Part shown: piece after piece, positions 1 to 7,951 of the stretch
Numbering within the stretch: the stretch's first letter is position 1
Layout: each line of letters opens with the position of its first letter
DNA from: Acidobacteriota bacterium
Lineage (GTDB): Bacteria; Acidobacteriota; Terriglobia; Terriglobales; Acidobacteriaceae
Assembly (NCBI GenBank): GCA_021782675.1
Contig: JAJXUS010000082.1
Span: 1 to 7,951 of the forward strand
Reading direction: 5' to 3'
Length of the DNA: 7,951 nt
The notes under the pieces: generated by a model
What the model was told of the DNA's origin: nothing
Databases searched by the model: none
Seen by the model: the letters and a program-made list of their open reading frames with translations, nothing else
Made by a program: the position numbers and the translations under genes

Positions 1-1
1 G

Positions 2-337
2 ACCTGCGTGGGCCTCGAGCCGCTGATTTTCAGCGTCGATGCAAAAGCTGGCCAGGTCGCCGTGCGCGGTTGGCGGGAGCAAATATCGCTGGCTCCCGCC
101 CAGGCCATCCGTGAACTGGAGCCATACTGCGGCGGATTTCTTTATACGCACATTGACGGTGAAGGCATGATGGCCGGGTTTCCGATCGACGTCGCGCGCA
201 CGTTGCGCCGGGAAACAAGGCGTCAGTTGATCGTTGCCGGGGGAATCCGTTCGCAGGAAGAGATTGACACGCTGGACGCGATGGGCGTCGATGCAGTGGC
301 GGGAATGGCGATTTATACCGGCGCTCTGCCCGCGTAA
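2..337 (+). CDS. hisA: HisA-family ProFAR isomerase, C-terminal part (5' end outside window)
   Basis: The reading frame is open to the left edge, so 111 residues remain of a protein that is normally about 240 residues long. HisA is a cytosolic TIM-barrel enzyme that isomerises ProFAR to PRFAR in histidine biosynthesis. The visible part begins in the second half-barrel. FSVDAKAGQVAVRGW matches the strand-5 region of HisA, including the Asp that acts in catalysis, and the ID.G.V...GW pattern is typical. YTHIDGEG corresponds to the strand-6 loop, VAGGIRSQEEI to the GG phosphate-binding strand 7, and VAGMAIYTGAL to the strand-8 phosphate site ending the family. The usual RDG/KDG of the strand-6 loop is GEG here. 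The stop is TAA at 335-337, 39 bp before the regulator start. Family membership is secure. The exact reaction is slightly less so, because the N-terminal catalytic Asp lies outside the window. Confidence 0.85.
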   Translation, partial: TCVGLEPLIFSVDAKAGQVAVRGWREQISLAPAQAIRELEPYCGGFLYTHIDGEGMMAGFPIDVARTLRRETRRQLIVAGGIRSQEEIDTLDAMGVDAVAGMAIYTGALPA

Positions 338-364
338 TCACCATACCTGCGAAAATTGAACCAC

Positions 365-372
365 GGGGCGAG
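365..372 (+). promoter_or_regulatory. Ribosome binding site deciding the LysR GTG start
   Basis: The purine-rich GGGGCGAG lies 4 nt before GTG at 377, and its GGGG core lies 8 nt before it. The alternative TTG start at 356 has no comparable sequence upstream. This site therefore supports GTG 377, which also gives the usual LysR N-terminus MDFEKLRTF. Confidence 0.5.
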
Positions 373-376
373 ACTT

Positions 377-1258
377 GTGGACTTTGAAAAACTCAGAACG
401 TTTCTCGAAGTTTGTCAGTTAGGCAGCTTCTCCCGCGCAGCGGAAAAGCTGCGCGTCACGCAGCCGGCCATCTCCGCACAGATCCGCTCGCTGGAAAAGG
501 AGATGGGCGCCAGCCTGTTTGACCGCAAGTCTGGCAAGGTGAGCACCACCGCGGCAGGGCGTGTGTTTGAGCCGTTCGCCGAGCACTGTCTGCAGTGCTA
601 TAGCCACATCCAGATGACCGTCGCCGATCTGCATCGCGCGCCGCGCGGGGCCATCTCCATCAGCGCCAACGAAACAACCTGCCTATACGTGTTTCCTGCG
701 ATTTTTGCGGAGTTCCGCAAGCAATGCCCAAAGGTTGGCATCGGCATTGTGCGTGCCGAGCGGGCACGCACCCTGGAAGCCGTGCTCAAGCGGCAGGTGG
801 ATTTCGGCGTCATCTCGCTGCCACTGAAAGATAAGCGCCTGTCGATCACTCCGGTGCATAAGGACGAGCTGGTGCTGGCCGTGCAGCCGGAGCATGCTCT
901 GGCTCAGCGGACAACGATCCGCGTTGAGGAGCTGGCCAAGTTTCCGCTCCTGCTTCCGAAGCAAGGACGGCAACGCGAACAGCTGGAAGGCATCTTCCAA
1001 ATGCACGATTTACATCCGCGACTGGCGATGGAAGTGGACTCCGGAGAATTGCTGAAGCGGCTGATTGTTGCCGGCATGGGCGCCGGATTCCTGCCGCGCA
1101 TCAATTTTGTGGACGAAGAGAAAGCCGGCAAGTTGGTGGCGGTGCGGCTTGAGGGAGTACGTCTGGCCCGTGACCTGGCCCTGATCCACCATCGCGACCA
1201 CGTGCTGACGCGGGCAGCACGCGAATTTCTCGATATTGCGACAGCCTCCAATCGCTAG
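377..1258 (+). CDS. LysR-family transcriptional regulator
   Basis: The 293-residue protein has normal LysR length. Residues 1-60 form the winged helix-turn-helix: LRTFLEVCQLGSFSRAAEKL, then the recognition helix VTQPAISAQIRSLE, then LFDR and the TTAAG wing. A linker helix covers about residues 58-88. A periplasmic-binding-protein-like effector domain fills about 90-293, with the strand GAISISANETT opening the ligand pocket, VDFGVISLPL, and the late motif VAGMGAGFLPR. The start is set at GTG 377, not the in-frame TTG at 356, because family members begin at MDFEKL and a purine-rich site precedes the GTG. It follows the HisA-type gene by 39 bp in the same direction and could be cotranscribed. 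The porin gene lies 221 bp downstream and is a possible target by position only. A CxxC (C71, C74) sits in the linker helix, which is unusual. The effector cannot be told from the sequence. Confidence 0.92.
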   Translation: MDFEKLRTFLEVCQLGSFSRAAEKLRVTQPAISAQIRSLEKEMGASLFDRKSGKVSTTAAGRVFEPFAEHCLQCYSHIQMTVADLHRAPRGAISISANETTCLYVFPAIFAEFRKQCPKVGIGIVRAERARTLEAVLKRQVDFGVISLPLKDKRLSITPVHKDELVLAVQPEHALAQRTTIRVEELAKFPLLLPKQGRQREQLEGIFQMHDLHPRLAMEVDSGELLKRLIVAGMGAGFLPRINFVDEEKAGKLVAVRLEGVRLARDLALIHHRDHVLTRAAREFLDIATASNR

Positions 1259-1318
1259 AAAAACGCCAGGAAGGCCGGCCGCATAGAACCGTGAGCTGGC
1301 GCTCGAAGGTACGGGTCG

Positions 1319-1380
1319 ATATACAACTTTCTTACAAAGTCGTTATCCCTTTCTTATCGATAAACAAGTGGAATAACTTC
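1319..1380 (+). promoter_or_regulatory. AT-rich putative promoter/operator region for the porin gene
   Basis: By count, 43 of these 62 bases are A or T, against roughly 40% in the flanking genes. The patch holds a short dyad ACTTT-CTTAC-AAAGT (1326-1340), a perfect 10-bp palindrome TTATCGATAA (1354-1363), and a second TTATC at 1343-1347, exactly 11 nt (one helical turn) before the copy in the palindrome. These features suit a promoter with a regulator site. I see no convincing -35/-10 pair; CTTACA (1331-1336) and TTATCG (1354-1359) at 17-bp spacing is the best but weak. None of the dyads has the classic LysR T-N11-A form. Confidence 0.35.
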
Positions 1381-1386
1381 TGGGCA

Positions 1387-1427
1387 GTTTGCTCGGCCCG
1401 CAAACGATACCGAGTTCCCGTCTCGGT
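1387..1427 (+). promoter_or_regulatory. Tandem stem-loops in the porin leader, possibly mutually exclusive
   Basis: Stem 1 pairs GTTTGC (1387-1392) with GCAAAC (1400-1405) around a 7-nt loop. Stem 2 pairs ACCGAG (1409-1414) with CTCGGT (1422-1427), also around a 7-nt loop. The stems are 3 nt apart. CTCGG occurs twice, at 1392-1396 (end of stem 1 and its loop) and at 1422-1426 (3' arm of stem 2), so CCGAG (1410-1414) can pair with either. Forming the first alternative would break both hairpins. Whether the RNA folds this way, or whether this is chance in G+C-rich DNA, is not known. Confidence 0.3.
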
Positions 1428-1466
1428 TCTGCTTTACCGCTGGTGCAGGCTTCGCTTGAAAGCTCT

Positions 1467-1473
1467 GGAGGAG
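1467..1473 (+). promoter_or_regulatory. Strong ribosome binding site deciding the porin TTG start
   Basis: GGAGGAG lies 6 nt before TTG at 1480, a near-ideal Shine-Dalgarno sequence and spacing. It picks TTG 1480 as the start, and translation from there begins directly with a signal peptide. A small stem (1449-1452 with 1460-1463) ends just before it. Confidence 0.8.
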
Positions 1474-1479
1474 TTCCCC

Positions 1480-2664
1480 TTGCCGAACAGGTATTTGCAG
1501 TGGGCTGTCGCAGCCCTGTTTCTCACTAGCTGCTTCGCAGCGCGCGCTCAGCAACCAGCGGAACCCGCACCCCAGCAGCCGGCGAGCATTCCGATCACTT
1601 TTCCGCCCATTTCGGGCCCACTTTCTCTACCGCGACCCCGGTCTTTCTCTCTGGGTCCGCTGGGCCACTGGTACCTGGGGGGCCTGGGTACCGTGATAGC
1701 GGAGGGTCAAAATCACGCCGATATCGGAGATGCAACAAGCCGCGTCGAATTCAGCAATGCACAGGCTTTTCTGCAGAAGCCCACGGGTTGGCTGCAGTTC
1801 TATTTTCAGATCGGTGCTTATAACCTTCCGTCGCTGGGCGCTCCGCTTTACTCAACCGCAACAGAAGTCTCCAGGCTATACGGGCCTGTGCCTGTCGCAT
1901 ATCTGCAGATCACGCCTTCAGCTTCCTTCAATATTCAGGCGGGCAAGCTGCCTTCGATATGGGGCGGAGAAGCGACATTCACCTTCCAGAATATGAACGT
2001 CGAGCGTGGCCTGCTGTGGAACCAGACCAACGCCATCAATCGCGGCGTCCAGCTCAACTATAGTCATCGCGCCCTCACTGCTTCGCTCAGCTGGAACGAC
2101 GGATTTTATTCCAACCGCTGGAACTGGCTGTCGGGCGCTGCCAGTTATGCATTGGACAGCAAAGATACTTTAAGTGCCACGGCGGCCGGGAACATCGGGC
2201 GGACCGGCTACTCCACTTTCGCGACGCCTGTTTTTCAGAACAACACCAGTGTTTATGACCTGATCTATACCCGCAACTCCGGGCCGTGGAAGCTGCAGCC
2301 GTATTTTCAATACACGCGGCTCGCGCAGCTAACGTCGATCGGCGCCGATCGCACCACCTACACGCTTGGCGCAGCCATGCTTCTGTCGCGCAGCTTTGGC
2401 CGGAACTGGTCGATTGCCGCGCGCGGAGAGATCATCCACAACTCCGGCAAGCGGGGTGGCCCATCCCTCAACCTGCTCTATGGCCCGGGCAGCAGCGCGG
2501 GCTCTATTACACTAACCCCCGCCTATCAGCGGAAGCATGGATATGCGCGAGGCGAATTCTCCTGGGTGGGCGCACGCAGCATCACCATCGGGGACGGTTT
2601 CGGACCCTTCGCCGGCAACTCCAGCCAGATTCGTGGGCTGATTGAAGCCGGGATCATGTTCTAA
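1480..2664 (+). CDS. Outer-membrane beta-barrel protein, OmpL/BBP2-like porin
   Basis: From TTG 1480 the protein has 394 residues. Residues 1-23 form a signal peptide: Arg4, a hydrophobic core at about 8-19, and an ARA|QQ signal peptidase I site after residue 23. LTSC (15-18) also fits a lipobox, so lipidation cannot be excluded. A Pro/Gln-rich linker follows (about 24-56). The rest alternates short amphipathic strands rich in Tyr, Trp and Phe with Gly/Asn/Ser turns, such as WLQFYFQIGAY, ASFNIQAGKL, GVQLNYSHRA and WKLQPYFQYTR, which is the look of a barrel. The segment GKLPSIWGGEATFTFQNMNVERGLLW (about 155-180) resembles the conserved core of the BBP2 (OmpL-like) porin family, as I recall it. 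The chain ends in Phe (GIMF), as BamA-recognised barrel proteins usually do. Its role is probably diffusion of small solutes across the outer membrane, but the substrate is unknown. Its stop lies 8 bp from the end of convergent gltD. Confidence 0.8.
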   Translation: MPNRYLQWAVAALFLTSCFAARAQQPAEPAPQQPASIPITFPPISGPLSLPRPRSFSLGPLGHWYLGGLGTVIAEGQNHADIGDATSRVEFSNAQAFLQKPTGWLQFYFQIGAYNLPSLGAPLYSTATEVSRLYGPVPVAYLQITPSASFNIQAGKLPSIWGGEATFTFQNMNVERGLLWNQTNAINRGVQLNYSHRALTASLSWNDGFYSNRWNWLSGAASYALDSKDTLSATAAGNIGRTGYSTFATPVFQNNTSVYDLIYTRNSGPWKLQPYFQYTRLAQLTSIGADRTTYTLGAAMLLSRSFGRNWSIAARGEIIHNSGKRGGPSLNLLYGPGSSAGSITLTPAYQRKHGYARGEFSWVGARSITIGDGFGPFAGNSSQIRGLIEAGIMF

Positions 2665-2672
2665 AGCCGCGC

Positions 2673-4124
2673 TTATCGTGCGCCCGCAGCCGCCAGCTCC
2701 GATTGTTCCGTATGAGGCGGCGACATCAGATAGTGGTTGATCGCGGCCGCAGCTTTTCGTCCCTCGGAGATTGCCCAGACTACCAGTGACTGTCCGCGCC
2801 GCAGGTCGCCCGCTGCAAACACGCCCGGCACAGAGGTCATAAAATCAGCACCGGCGGCGACGTTTCCGCGCGCGTCAAGTGCGACCCCAAGCTGCTCCAG
2901 CAGTCCGCTGCGCACCGGTCCAAGAAAGCCCATCGCCAACAGAACCAGGTCCGCACGCATGACAAACTCCGATCCGGGCTCCGGTGCGAATTTCGGTGGA
3001 GGCCCAACCCGCACGGCATGCAGCTCCTTCACATTGCCCTGGTCATCGCCCGTAAAGCGGGTGGTCGCAACGCTCCAGTTGCGTCTGCCGCCTTCTTCGT
3101 GAGCGCCTTCGGTACGCAGCTGCATGGGCCATAGCGGCCATGGCGTCATGGGAGAACGCTCCGCCGGAGGCGTCGGCATAATCTCAAATTGCTCGACGGA
3201 GGCGGCTTTCTGCCGGTGACAGGTACCCAGGCAATCCGCTCCGGTGTCTCCGCCACCGATGATGATGACGTGTTTGCCCGCTGCGGAGATGGCCGCGTGC
3301 TCTGCCACTGCGTCGCCTTCGCAACGGTGGTTCTGCTGCGGCAGAAATTCCATCGCGTAATGAATGCCCTTCAACACACGTCCTGGAACCGTCAGGTCGC
3401 GCGGCTGCTCTGCGCCACCAGCTAACAGAATGGCGTCGTGGGTGCGACGCAGTTCCTCCACATCCACATTGCGGCCAACGTGCGCACTGGTGACAAACTC
3501 CACGCCTTCGGCCTGCATCTGCTCCAGCCGCCGATCGAGCACGGTCTTCTCCAGCTTGAAGTTGGGAATGCCGTAGCGCAGCAGGCCGCCGATGCGGTCG
3601 GCCTTTTCGTAGACGCGGACTTCGTGGCCAGCGCGGCGCAACTGCTGGGCAGCGGCCAGTCCTGCAGGACCAGAACCAACGACCGCCACCCGCTTTCCGG
3701 TCAGCACGGCGGGCGGTTCGGGCTGCACCCATCCCTCTTCAAACGCGTGCTCAATAATGCTCTTCTCAATCTGCTTGATCACAACCGGAGGAGCATTGAT
3801 GCCAAGAACACAGGCAGCCTCGCACGGCGCCGGGCAGATGCGGCCGGTAAACTCCGGGAAATTGTTGGTCGCGTGCAGACGGCGGATCGCTTCTTTCCAG
3901 CGTCCGCGGTAGACCATATCGTTCCACTCTGGGATGATGTTGTTGACCGGGCAGCCAGAGTGGCAAAACGGAACGCCGCAGTCCATGCAGCGCGCAGCCT
4001 GTTCCTGCTGCTTCTCCTCGGGAAATGCACGGTAAATTTCAAACCAGTCATTCACGCGTTCCGTCACGGGACGTCGCTGTGGAAGCTCGCGGGAGAATTC
4101 CATAAATCCAGTGGGCTTAGCCAT
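2673..4124 (-). CDS. gltD: Glutamate synthase small (beta) subunit, NAD(P)H-dependent
   Basis: The protein has 483 residues, full length for GltD. It oxidises NADPH on FAD and passes electrons through two [4Fe-4S] clusters to GltB, where glutamate is made. The N-terminal cluster domain carries C46, C49, C54 and C58 ([15 protein letters not shown]) and C97, C101 and C105 ([10 protein letters not shown]). A FAD-binding Rossmann motif, [14 protein letters not shown], lies at about 146-159, followed by [15 protein letters not shown]. The NADPH-binding motif [14 protein letters not shown] is at about 287-300, and the closing FAD motif [19 protein letters not shown] at about 434-452. The start is ATG at 4122-4124. 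It lies inside the end of gltB, giving an 8-bp overlap, so translation is probably coupled. AGGTG on the minus strand (4129-4133) can serve as ribosome binding site. All expected motifs are intact. Related oxidoreductase subunits share this fold, but adjacency to gltB settles the identity. Confidence 0.97.
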   Translation of the reverse strand: MAKPTGFMEFSRELPQRRPVTERVNDWFEIYRAFPEEKQQEQAARCMDCGVPFCHSGCPVNNIIPEWNDMVYRGRWKEAIRRLHATNNFPEFTGRICPAPCEAACVLGINAPPVVIKQIEKSIIEHAFEEGWVQPEPPAVLTGKRVAVVGSGPAGLAAAQQLRRAGHEVRVYEKADRIGGLLRYGIPNFKLEKTVLDRRLEQMQAEGVEFVTSAHVGRNVDVEELRRTHDAILLAGGAEQPRDLTVPGRVLKGIHYAMEFLPQQNHRCEGDAVAEHAAISAAGKHVIIIGGGDTGADCLGTCHRQKAASVEQFEIMPTPPAERSPMTPWPLWPMQLRTEGAHEEGGRRNWSVATTRFTGDDQGNVKELHAVRVGPPPKFAPEPGSEFVMRADLVLLAMGFLGPVRSGLLEQLGVALDARGNVAAGADFMTSVPGVFAAGDLRRGQSLVVWAISEGRKAAAAINHYLMSPPHTEQSELAAAGAR

Positions 4125-7100
4125 GGAGCACCTGCCGGGTCATTGAAGTTGCTTCTGCCTCATGGGACGCAGGCAGCATCACGGGACGGCTGCGCAGCAC
4201 GCGGCGATACTCATGCGGAAAGACCTTGACGAAGCGCGAAAGGCTTTCGCGCCAGTTATCGAGAATCCAGCCGGCGCGCGGGCTGCCGGTCAGGTCGCGA
4301 TGCCGGGTGATCAGCGCGCGCAGGGTGAACACGTCTTGCGTCTCGGTGAGCGGCTCAAGATCAACCGAGGCCTGGTTACAGCGCTTCTGGACGAACGATC
4401 CACCCTCGTCGAACACAAACGCGATGCCCCCGCTCATGCCCGCCGCAAAATTCCGCCCGCACGAGCCAAGCACGACGACCAGCCCCTTCGTCATGTACTC
4501 GCAACAATGATCGCCAACACCTTCGACGACAGCGGTCGTACCAGAGTTGCGGACTGCGAAACGTTCGCCCGCAATGCCGCTAAAGAAAGCTTCCCCGCTG
4601 GTTGCTCCATAGAGCGCCACGTTACCCAGCAGAACGCTCTCTTCCGGCAGAAAACTGGAGCCGCGCGGCGGGTACATAACAATGCGGCCACCAGAAAGCC
4701 CTTTGCCTACGTAGTCATTTGCTTCGCCTTCGAGCGTGAGCGTAATGCCATTGGGCAGAAATGCTCCAAAACTCTGGCCCGCCGATCCCGTAAAGTTGAA
4801 GCGGATCGTATCGTCCGGCAGACCGACCGCGCCATAACGGCGGACAACCTCACCGCCCAGCATGGCCCCTACTGTGCGATGAATATTCCGCACAGCCAGC
4901 GAAGCCGACACCGGCTTGCCCTGCTCGATCGCCGGGCGCGCCAGTTCGATCAGTTCATGATCCAGCGCCTGATGCAATCCGTGGTCCTGCGCCTGGGTGC
5001 AGCGACGCGCCACGCGCGCGGGCAATTCCGGACTGTACAAAATGGAGGACAGATCGAGCCCGCTAGCCTTCCAGTGGTCGACGGCAGGCCGGGTGTCGAG
5101 CATATCCACGCGCCCGACCATCTCGTCAAACGTGCGGAAGCCCATCTTCGCCATGTAGCCGCGCACCTGTTCCGCAATGAAGAACATGAAGTTAATCACA
5201 TGTTCCGGCTGTCCCTGGAAACGGCGGCGCAGTTCAGGGTCCTGCGTCGCAATGCCGACCGGACAGGTGTTCAGATGGCACTTGCGAATCATGATGCAGC
5301 CCATGGCGATCAGGGGCGTGGTGGCAAAGCCAAATTCCTCTGCGCCCAGCAGCGCTGCGATTACAACGTCGCGGCCTGTCTGCAGCTTGCCGTCTGTCTG
5401 CACGCGGATGCGGCTGCGCAGATCATTCAGCAGCAGCACCTGCTGCGTCTCTGCCAGCCCCAGCTCCCAGGGCAGACCGGCGTGCTTAATGGAACTGAGC
5501 GGCGAAGCCCCGGTGCCGCCGCTGTCGCCGCTGATCAGCACAACATCGGCGTGCGCCTTGGAGACGCCGGCGGCGACCGTACCCACGCCCACCTCCGCAA
5601 CCAGTTTGACTGCGATGCGCGCGCGAGGGTTTACATTCTTCAGGTCGTAGATGAGCTGCGCCAGATCCTCAATCGAGTAGATATCGTGGTGCGGCGGCGG
5701 AGAGATCAGTCCAACGCCTGGCGTAGAGTGGCGGATGCGGGCGATGTTTTCATCCACCTTGTGCCCCGGCAGCTGTCCGCCCTCGCCGGGCTTGGCCCCC
5801 TGCGCCATCTTGATCTGCAGCTCGTCGGCATTCACCAGGTAATTCGTCGTAACGCCGAAGCGGCCGGACGCCACCTGCTTTACCGCGCTGCGGCGGGAGT
5901 CGCCATTCGCATTCGGCGTGAAGCGGGCCTCGTCTTCGCCGCCCTCACCTGTATTTGACTTGCCACCGATGCGGTTCATGGCAATGGCCAGCGTCTCGTG
6001 CGCCTCCTGGCTGATGGAGCCAAACGACATGGCGCCCGTCGTGAAGCGCTTCACAATCTCCCGCGCGGGCTCCACTTCTTCCAGGGGTACTGGCTGCGCC
6101 GCTTCCTTGATGCGCATCAGGCTCCGCAGCGTGCTCATGTTGCGGTTCTGCTCGTCGATCAGTTGGGTATATTCTTCAAATGTTTTGGCATCGCCGCTGC
6201 GTACCGAGTGCTGCAGTTTGCTGATCGACAGCGGATTCAGCAGATGATATTCACCATCCGCGCGATAGTGATACACGCCACCGGTCGTCAAGTCCGGCTG
6301 GGATTCGCTCATGGCCGAAAAGGCATGCTGGTGCTTCGACTGGGCCTCGCGCGCCAGCACATCCAGACCCACGCCTTCCACGCGCGACGCGACGCCTTTG
6401 AAATAGGCTTGCATCAGGTCATGGTTAAGCCCGACCGCCTCAAAAACCTGCGCACCGCGGTAACTTTGGAGCGTGGAGATTCCCATTTTTGAGAATGTTT
6501 TGAGCAGCCCTTTGTTGATCGCTTTGATGAAGTTTTTTACCGCCGCATCCGGGCTCACGCCGTTCGTCAGATAGCCGCGATGCGCGAGGTCGCGAATCGA
6601 ATCCATCGCCAGATAGGGGTTGATGGCGCTGGCGCCAAAACCAATCAGCAGCGCAAAATGCATCACCTCACGTGGCTCGCCCGTCTCCAGGATCAACGCC
6701 ACCTGCGTGCGCGTCTCTTCGCGCACCAGCAAATTGTGAACCGCAGCCAATGCCAGCAGACTCGGGATCGGCGCGTACTGCGCATCCACCCCGCGATCAG
6801 ACAAAATCAACAGCGTATAGCCGCTTCGCACGGCGAGTGAGGCGCGCTGGCACAGCTCGTCGAGCGCACGCTTCAACCCCTCCTCACCGTCCTGCGCGCG
6901 GAAGAGCGCCGGCAGCGTCGTCGCCAGCAGATCGCCGGTGGAAACGCGGCGCAGCTTTTCGAGATCACGATTGGTCAGCAGAGCGTGCGGCAGCTTGAGT
7001 GTGTGGCAGTTGAGCGGCGACTCCTCCAGAATATTGCGCTCGATCCCGATGAAGCTGGTCAGCGACATGACCATCTCTTCGCGGATCGGATCGATCGGCG

Positions 7101-7951
7101 GATTTGTCACCTGCGCAAAGAGCTGGCGGAAGTAGTTGAACAGCATCTGCGGCCGGTCTGACAGGCAGGCCAGCGGCGTATCGGTGCCCATCGAACCGAT
7201 CGGCTCCTCGCCTTTGCTGGCCATCGGCTCCAGAATCATGGTGAGGTCTTCTTCGGAGTATCCGAAGGCGCGCTGCCTGCGCAGCATTGTGCTGTGGTTG
7301 GAGCCATGGACACGCGACGGCTCCGGCAACTGGTCCAGCGTGATCTGGTTGGAGCGCAGCCATTCCTCATAGGGCTTGCGGCTGGCGAGTTCCTTCTTGA
7401 TCTCCTTATCGGAAACAATCTGCTGGCGGACCGTATCGACCAGAAACATTTTGCCCGGCTGTAACCGGCCCTTTTTGCGGATATTTCCCGCCGGCACATC
7501 GAGTACGCCTGCTTCCGAGGCCATCACCACAATGTCGTCCTTGGTCACCACGTACCGGCCGGGACGAAGTCCGTTGCGGTCCAGCGTGGCGCCGATCACG
7601 CGGCCATCCGTAAATGCGATGGCGGCCGGGCCGTCCCACGGCTCCATCAGCGAGGCGTGGTATTCGTAGAACGCGCGCTTCTCGGGCGCCATATGCGGAT
7701 TGCCCGCCCACGCTTCCGGAATCAGCATGGCCATGCAGTGCGGCATGCTGCGGCCGGAGTGGAACAGCAGTTCCAGCGCGTTATCAAAAGCAGAGGAGTC
7801 GCTGCTCCCGGCTTCCACCACCGGGAGGATCTTTTTCAGATCCTCTCCGAACAGCGGCGACTGCAGCACAGACTGCCGCGCATGCATCCAGTTCACATTA
7901 CCGCGCAGCGTGTTGATCTCGCCATTGTGCGCGATATACCGGAACGGATGC
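4117..7951 (-). CDS. gltB: Glutamate synthase large (alpha) subunit, N-terminus outside window
   Basis: The frame is open through the right edge, leaving 1277 residues. GltB hydrolyses glutamine in its N-terminal domain, channels ammonia about 30 angstroms to the FMN site and aminates 2-oxoglutarate there. The first visible residues ([18 protein letters not shown]) belong to the class II glutaminase domain; its Asn-Gly (visible residues 9-10) match N231-G232 and D51 matches D273 of Azospirillum GltB. About 222 residues, including the catalytic N-terminal Cys, are therefore missing. The order after that is rest of the glutaminase (to about 200), central domain (about 255-540), FMN/synthase barrel (about 620-950; [32 protein letters not shown]), and the C-terminal GXGXG beta-helix (about 1015-1185). 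The [3Fe-4S] cysteines are C885, C891 and C896 ([12 protein letters not shown]). The gene overlaps gltD by 8 bp, forming a gltBD operon whose promoter lies beyond the window. The gltD partner points to the NAD(P)H form, not the ferredoxin form. Confidence 0.97.
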   Translation of the reverse strand, partial: HPFRYIAHNGEINTLRGNVNWMHARQSVLQSPLFGEDLKKILPVVEAGSSDSSAFDNALELLFHSGRSMPHCMAMLIPEAWAGNPHMAPEKRAFYEYHASLMEPWDGPAAIAFTDGRVIGATLDRNGLRPGRYVVTKDDIVVMASEAGVLDVPAGNIRKKGRLQPGKMFLVDTVRQQIVSDKEIKKELASRKPYEEWLRSNQITLDQLPEPSRVHGSNHSTMLRRQRAFGYSEEDLTMILEPMASKGEEPIGSMGTDTPLACLSDRPQMLFNYFRQLFAQVTNPPIDPIREEMVMSLTSFIGIERNILEESPLNCHTLKLPHALLTNRDLEKLRRVSTGDLLATTLPALFRAQDGEEGLKRALDELCQRASLAVRSGYTLLILSDRGVDAQYAPIPSLLALAAVHNLLVREETRTQVALILETGEPREVMHFALLIGFGASAINPYLAMDSIRDLAHRGYLTNGVSPDAAVKNFIKAINKGLLKTFSKMGISTLQSYRGAQVFEAVGLNHDLMQAYFKGVASRVEGVGLDVLAREAQSKHQHAFSAMSESQPDLTTGGVYHYRADGEYHLLNPLSISKLQHSVRSGDAKTFEEYTQLIDEQNRNMSTLRSLMRIKEAAQPVPLEEVEPAREIVKRFTTGAMSFGSISQEAHETLAIAMNRIGGKSNTGEGGEDEARFTPNANGDSRRSAVKQVASGRFGVTTNYLVNADELQIKMAQGAKPGEGGQLPGHKVDENIARIRHSTPGVGLISPPPHHDIYSIEDLAQLIYDLKNVNPRARIAVKLVAEVGVGTVAAGVSKAHADVVLISGDSGGTGASPLSSIKHAGLPWELGLAETQQVLLLNDLRSRIRVQTDGKLQTGRDVVIAALLGAEEFGFATTPLIAMGCIMIRKCHLNTCPVGIATQDPELRRRFQGQPEHVINFMFFIAEQVRGYMAKMGFRTFDEMVGRVDMLDTRPAVDHWKASGLDLSSILYSPELPARVARRCTQAQDHGLHQALDHELIELARPAIEQGKPVSASLAVRNIHRTVGAMLGGEVVRRYGAVGLPDDTIRFNFTGSAGQSFGAFLPNGITLTLEGEANDYVGKGLSGGRIVMYPPRGSSFLPEESVLLGNVALYGATSGEAFFSGIAGERFAVRNSGTTAVVEGVGDHCCEYMTKGLVVVLGSCGRNFAAGMSGGIAFVFDEGGSFVQKRCNQASVDLEPLTETQDVFTLRALITRHRDLTGSPRAGWILDNWRESLSRFVKVFPHEYRRVLRSRPVMLPASHEAEATSMTRQVLHG
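4129..4133 (-). promoter_or_regulatory. Putative ribosome binding site of gltD inside gltB
   Basis: On the minus strand AGGTG lies 4 nt before the gltD ATG, within the last codons of gltB. Together with the overlapping stop and start (ATGGCTAA, 4117-4124) it suggests that ribosomes finishing gltB re-start on gltD, which would keep subunit amounts matched. Confidence 0.4.

Larger units (their letters stand above)
1259..1479 (+). other. Intergenic leader region between regulator and porin
   Basis: I find no gene in these 221 bp. The region can be read through in the porin frame from 1291 without a stop, but the 63 codons resemble no protein and lie upstream of a signal peptide, so I treat it as non-coding. 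It contains GGCCGGCC at 1273-1280, an AT-rich patch at about 1319-1380, and small stem-loops at 1387-1405, 1409-1427 and 1449-1463. The porin promoter and 5' untranslated leader should lie here. No clear T-tract terminator for the regulator gene is visible. Confidence 0.6.

Noticed and set aside
356..376. TTG 356 as start of the LysR gene
   Set aside because: There is no ribosome binding site before it. The seven added residues are absent from typical LysR proteins, and GTG 377 gives the standard MDFEKL start.
1264..1301. CGCCAG/CTGGCG inverted repeat after the LysR gene as a terminator
   Set aside because: The arms are only 6 bp with a 26-nt gap and no T-tract follows, so a terminator call is not supported.
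1326..1340. ACTTT-N5-AAAGT as a LysR binding box
   Set aside because: The symmetric T and A are 9 nt apart instead of 11, so it does not match the family consensus. It is kept only as part of the general regulatory region.
1291..1479. N-terminal extension of the porin frame by 63 codons
   Set aside because: The extension resembles no protein, spans the AT-rich promoter-like patch and would bury the signal peptide. TTG 1480 has a near-ideal ribosome binding site.
3438..4229. A 263-codon open frame on the plus strand
   Set aside because: It is antisense to gltD and the end of gltB, has no recognisable domain and shows shadow-frame composition.
4162..5958. A 598-codon open frame on the plus strand
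   Set aside because: It lies wholly antisense to gltB, whose frame carries every expected family motif. The predicted product is rich in Arg, His and Ala without family features, typical of a shadow frame in G+C-rich coding DNA.

Overview
The window (about 60% G+C by eye) looks like ordinary chromosome from a Gram-negative bacterium. The outer-membrane barrel protein requires a diderm. The combination of an OmpL-like (BBP2-type) porin, a HisA-family protein with an atypical loop and a LysR regulator most resembles Acidobacteriota, perhaps Terriglobia. That placement is from memory of protein style, not from a search. There is no sign of a mobile element, phage, CRISPR array, tRNA or rRNA.

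Layout. The left part (1-2664) reads rightward. It holds the C-terminal half of a HisA-type ProFAR isomerase (2-337), a LysR-family regulator (377-1258), a 221-bp non-coding gap with an AT-rich patch and several small hairpins (1259-1479), and a secreted outer-membrane beta-barrel protein (1480-2664). The right part (2673-7951) reads leftward. It is the glutamate synthase pair: gltB, truncated by the right edge, and gltD, which overlaps the end of gltB by 8 bp. The two blocks converge with only 8 bp between their stop codons.

How the genes relate. GltB and GltD together form NADPH-type glutamate synthase (glutamine + 2-oxoglutarate + NADPH to two glutamates), the core of ammonia assimilation. 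HisA acts in histidine biosynthesis; its step feeds HisFH, another glutamine-consuming enzyme, but nothing here shows co-regulation. The LysR protein may control itself or the neighbouring porin; this is suggested only by position. No recognisable new multi-gene system is present. The most interesting unexplained part is the leader of the porin gene, where consecutive short stem-loops, two of which can pair alternatively, precede a TTG start with a very strong ribosome binding site.
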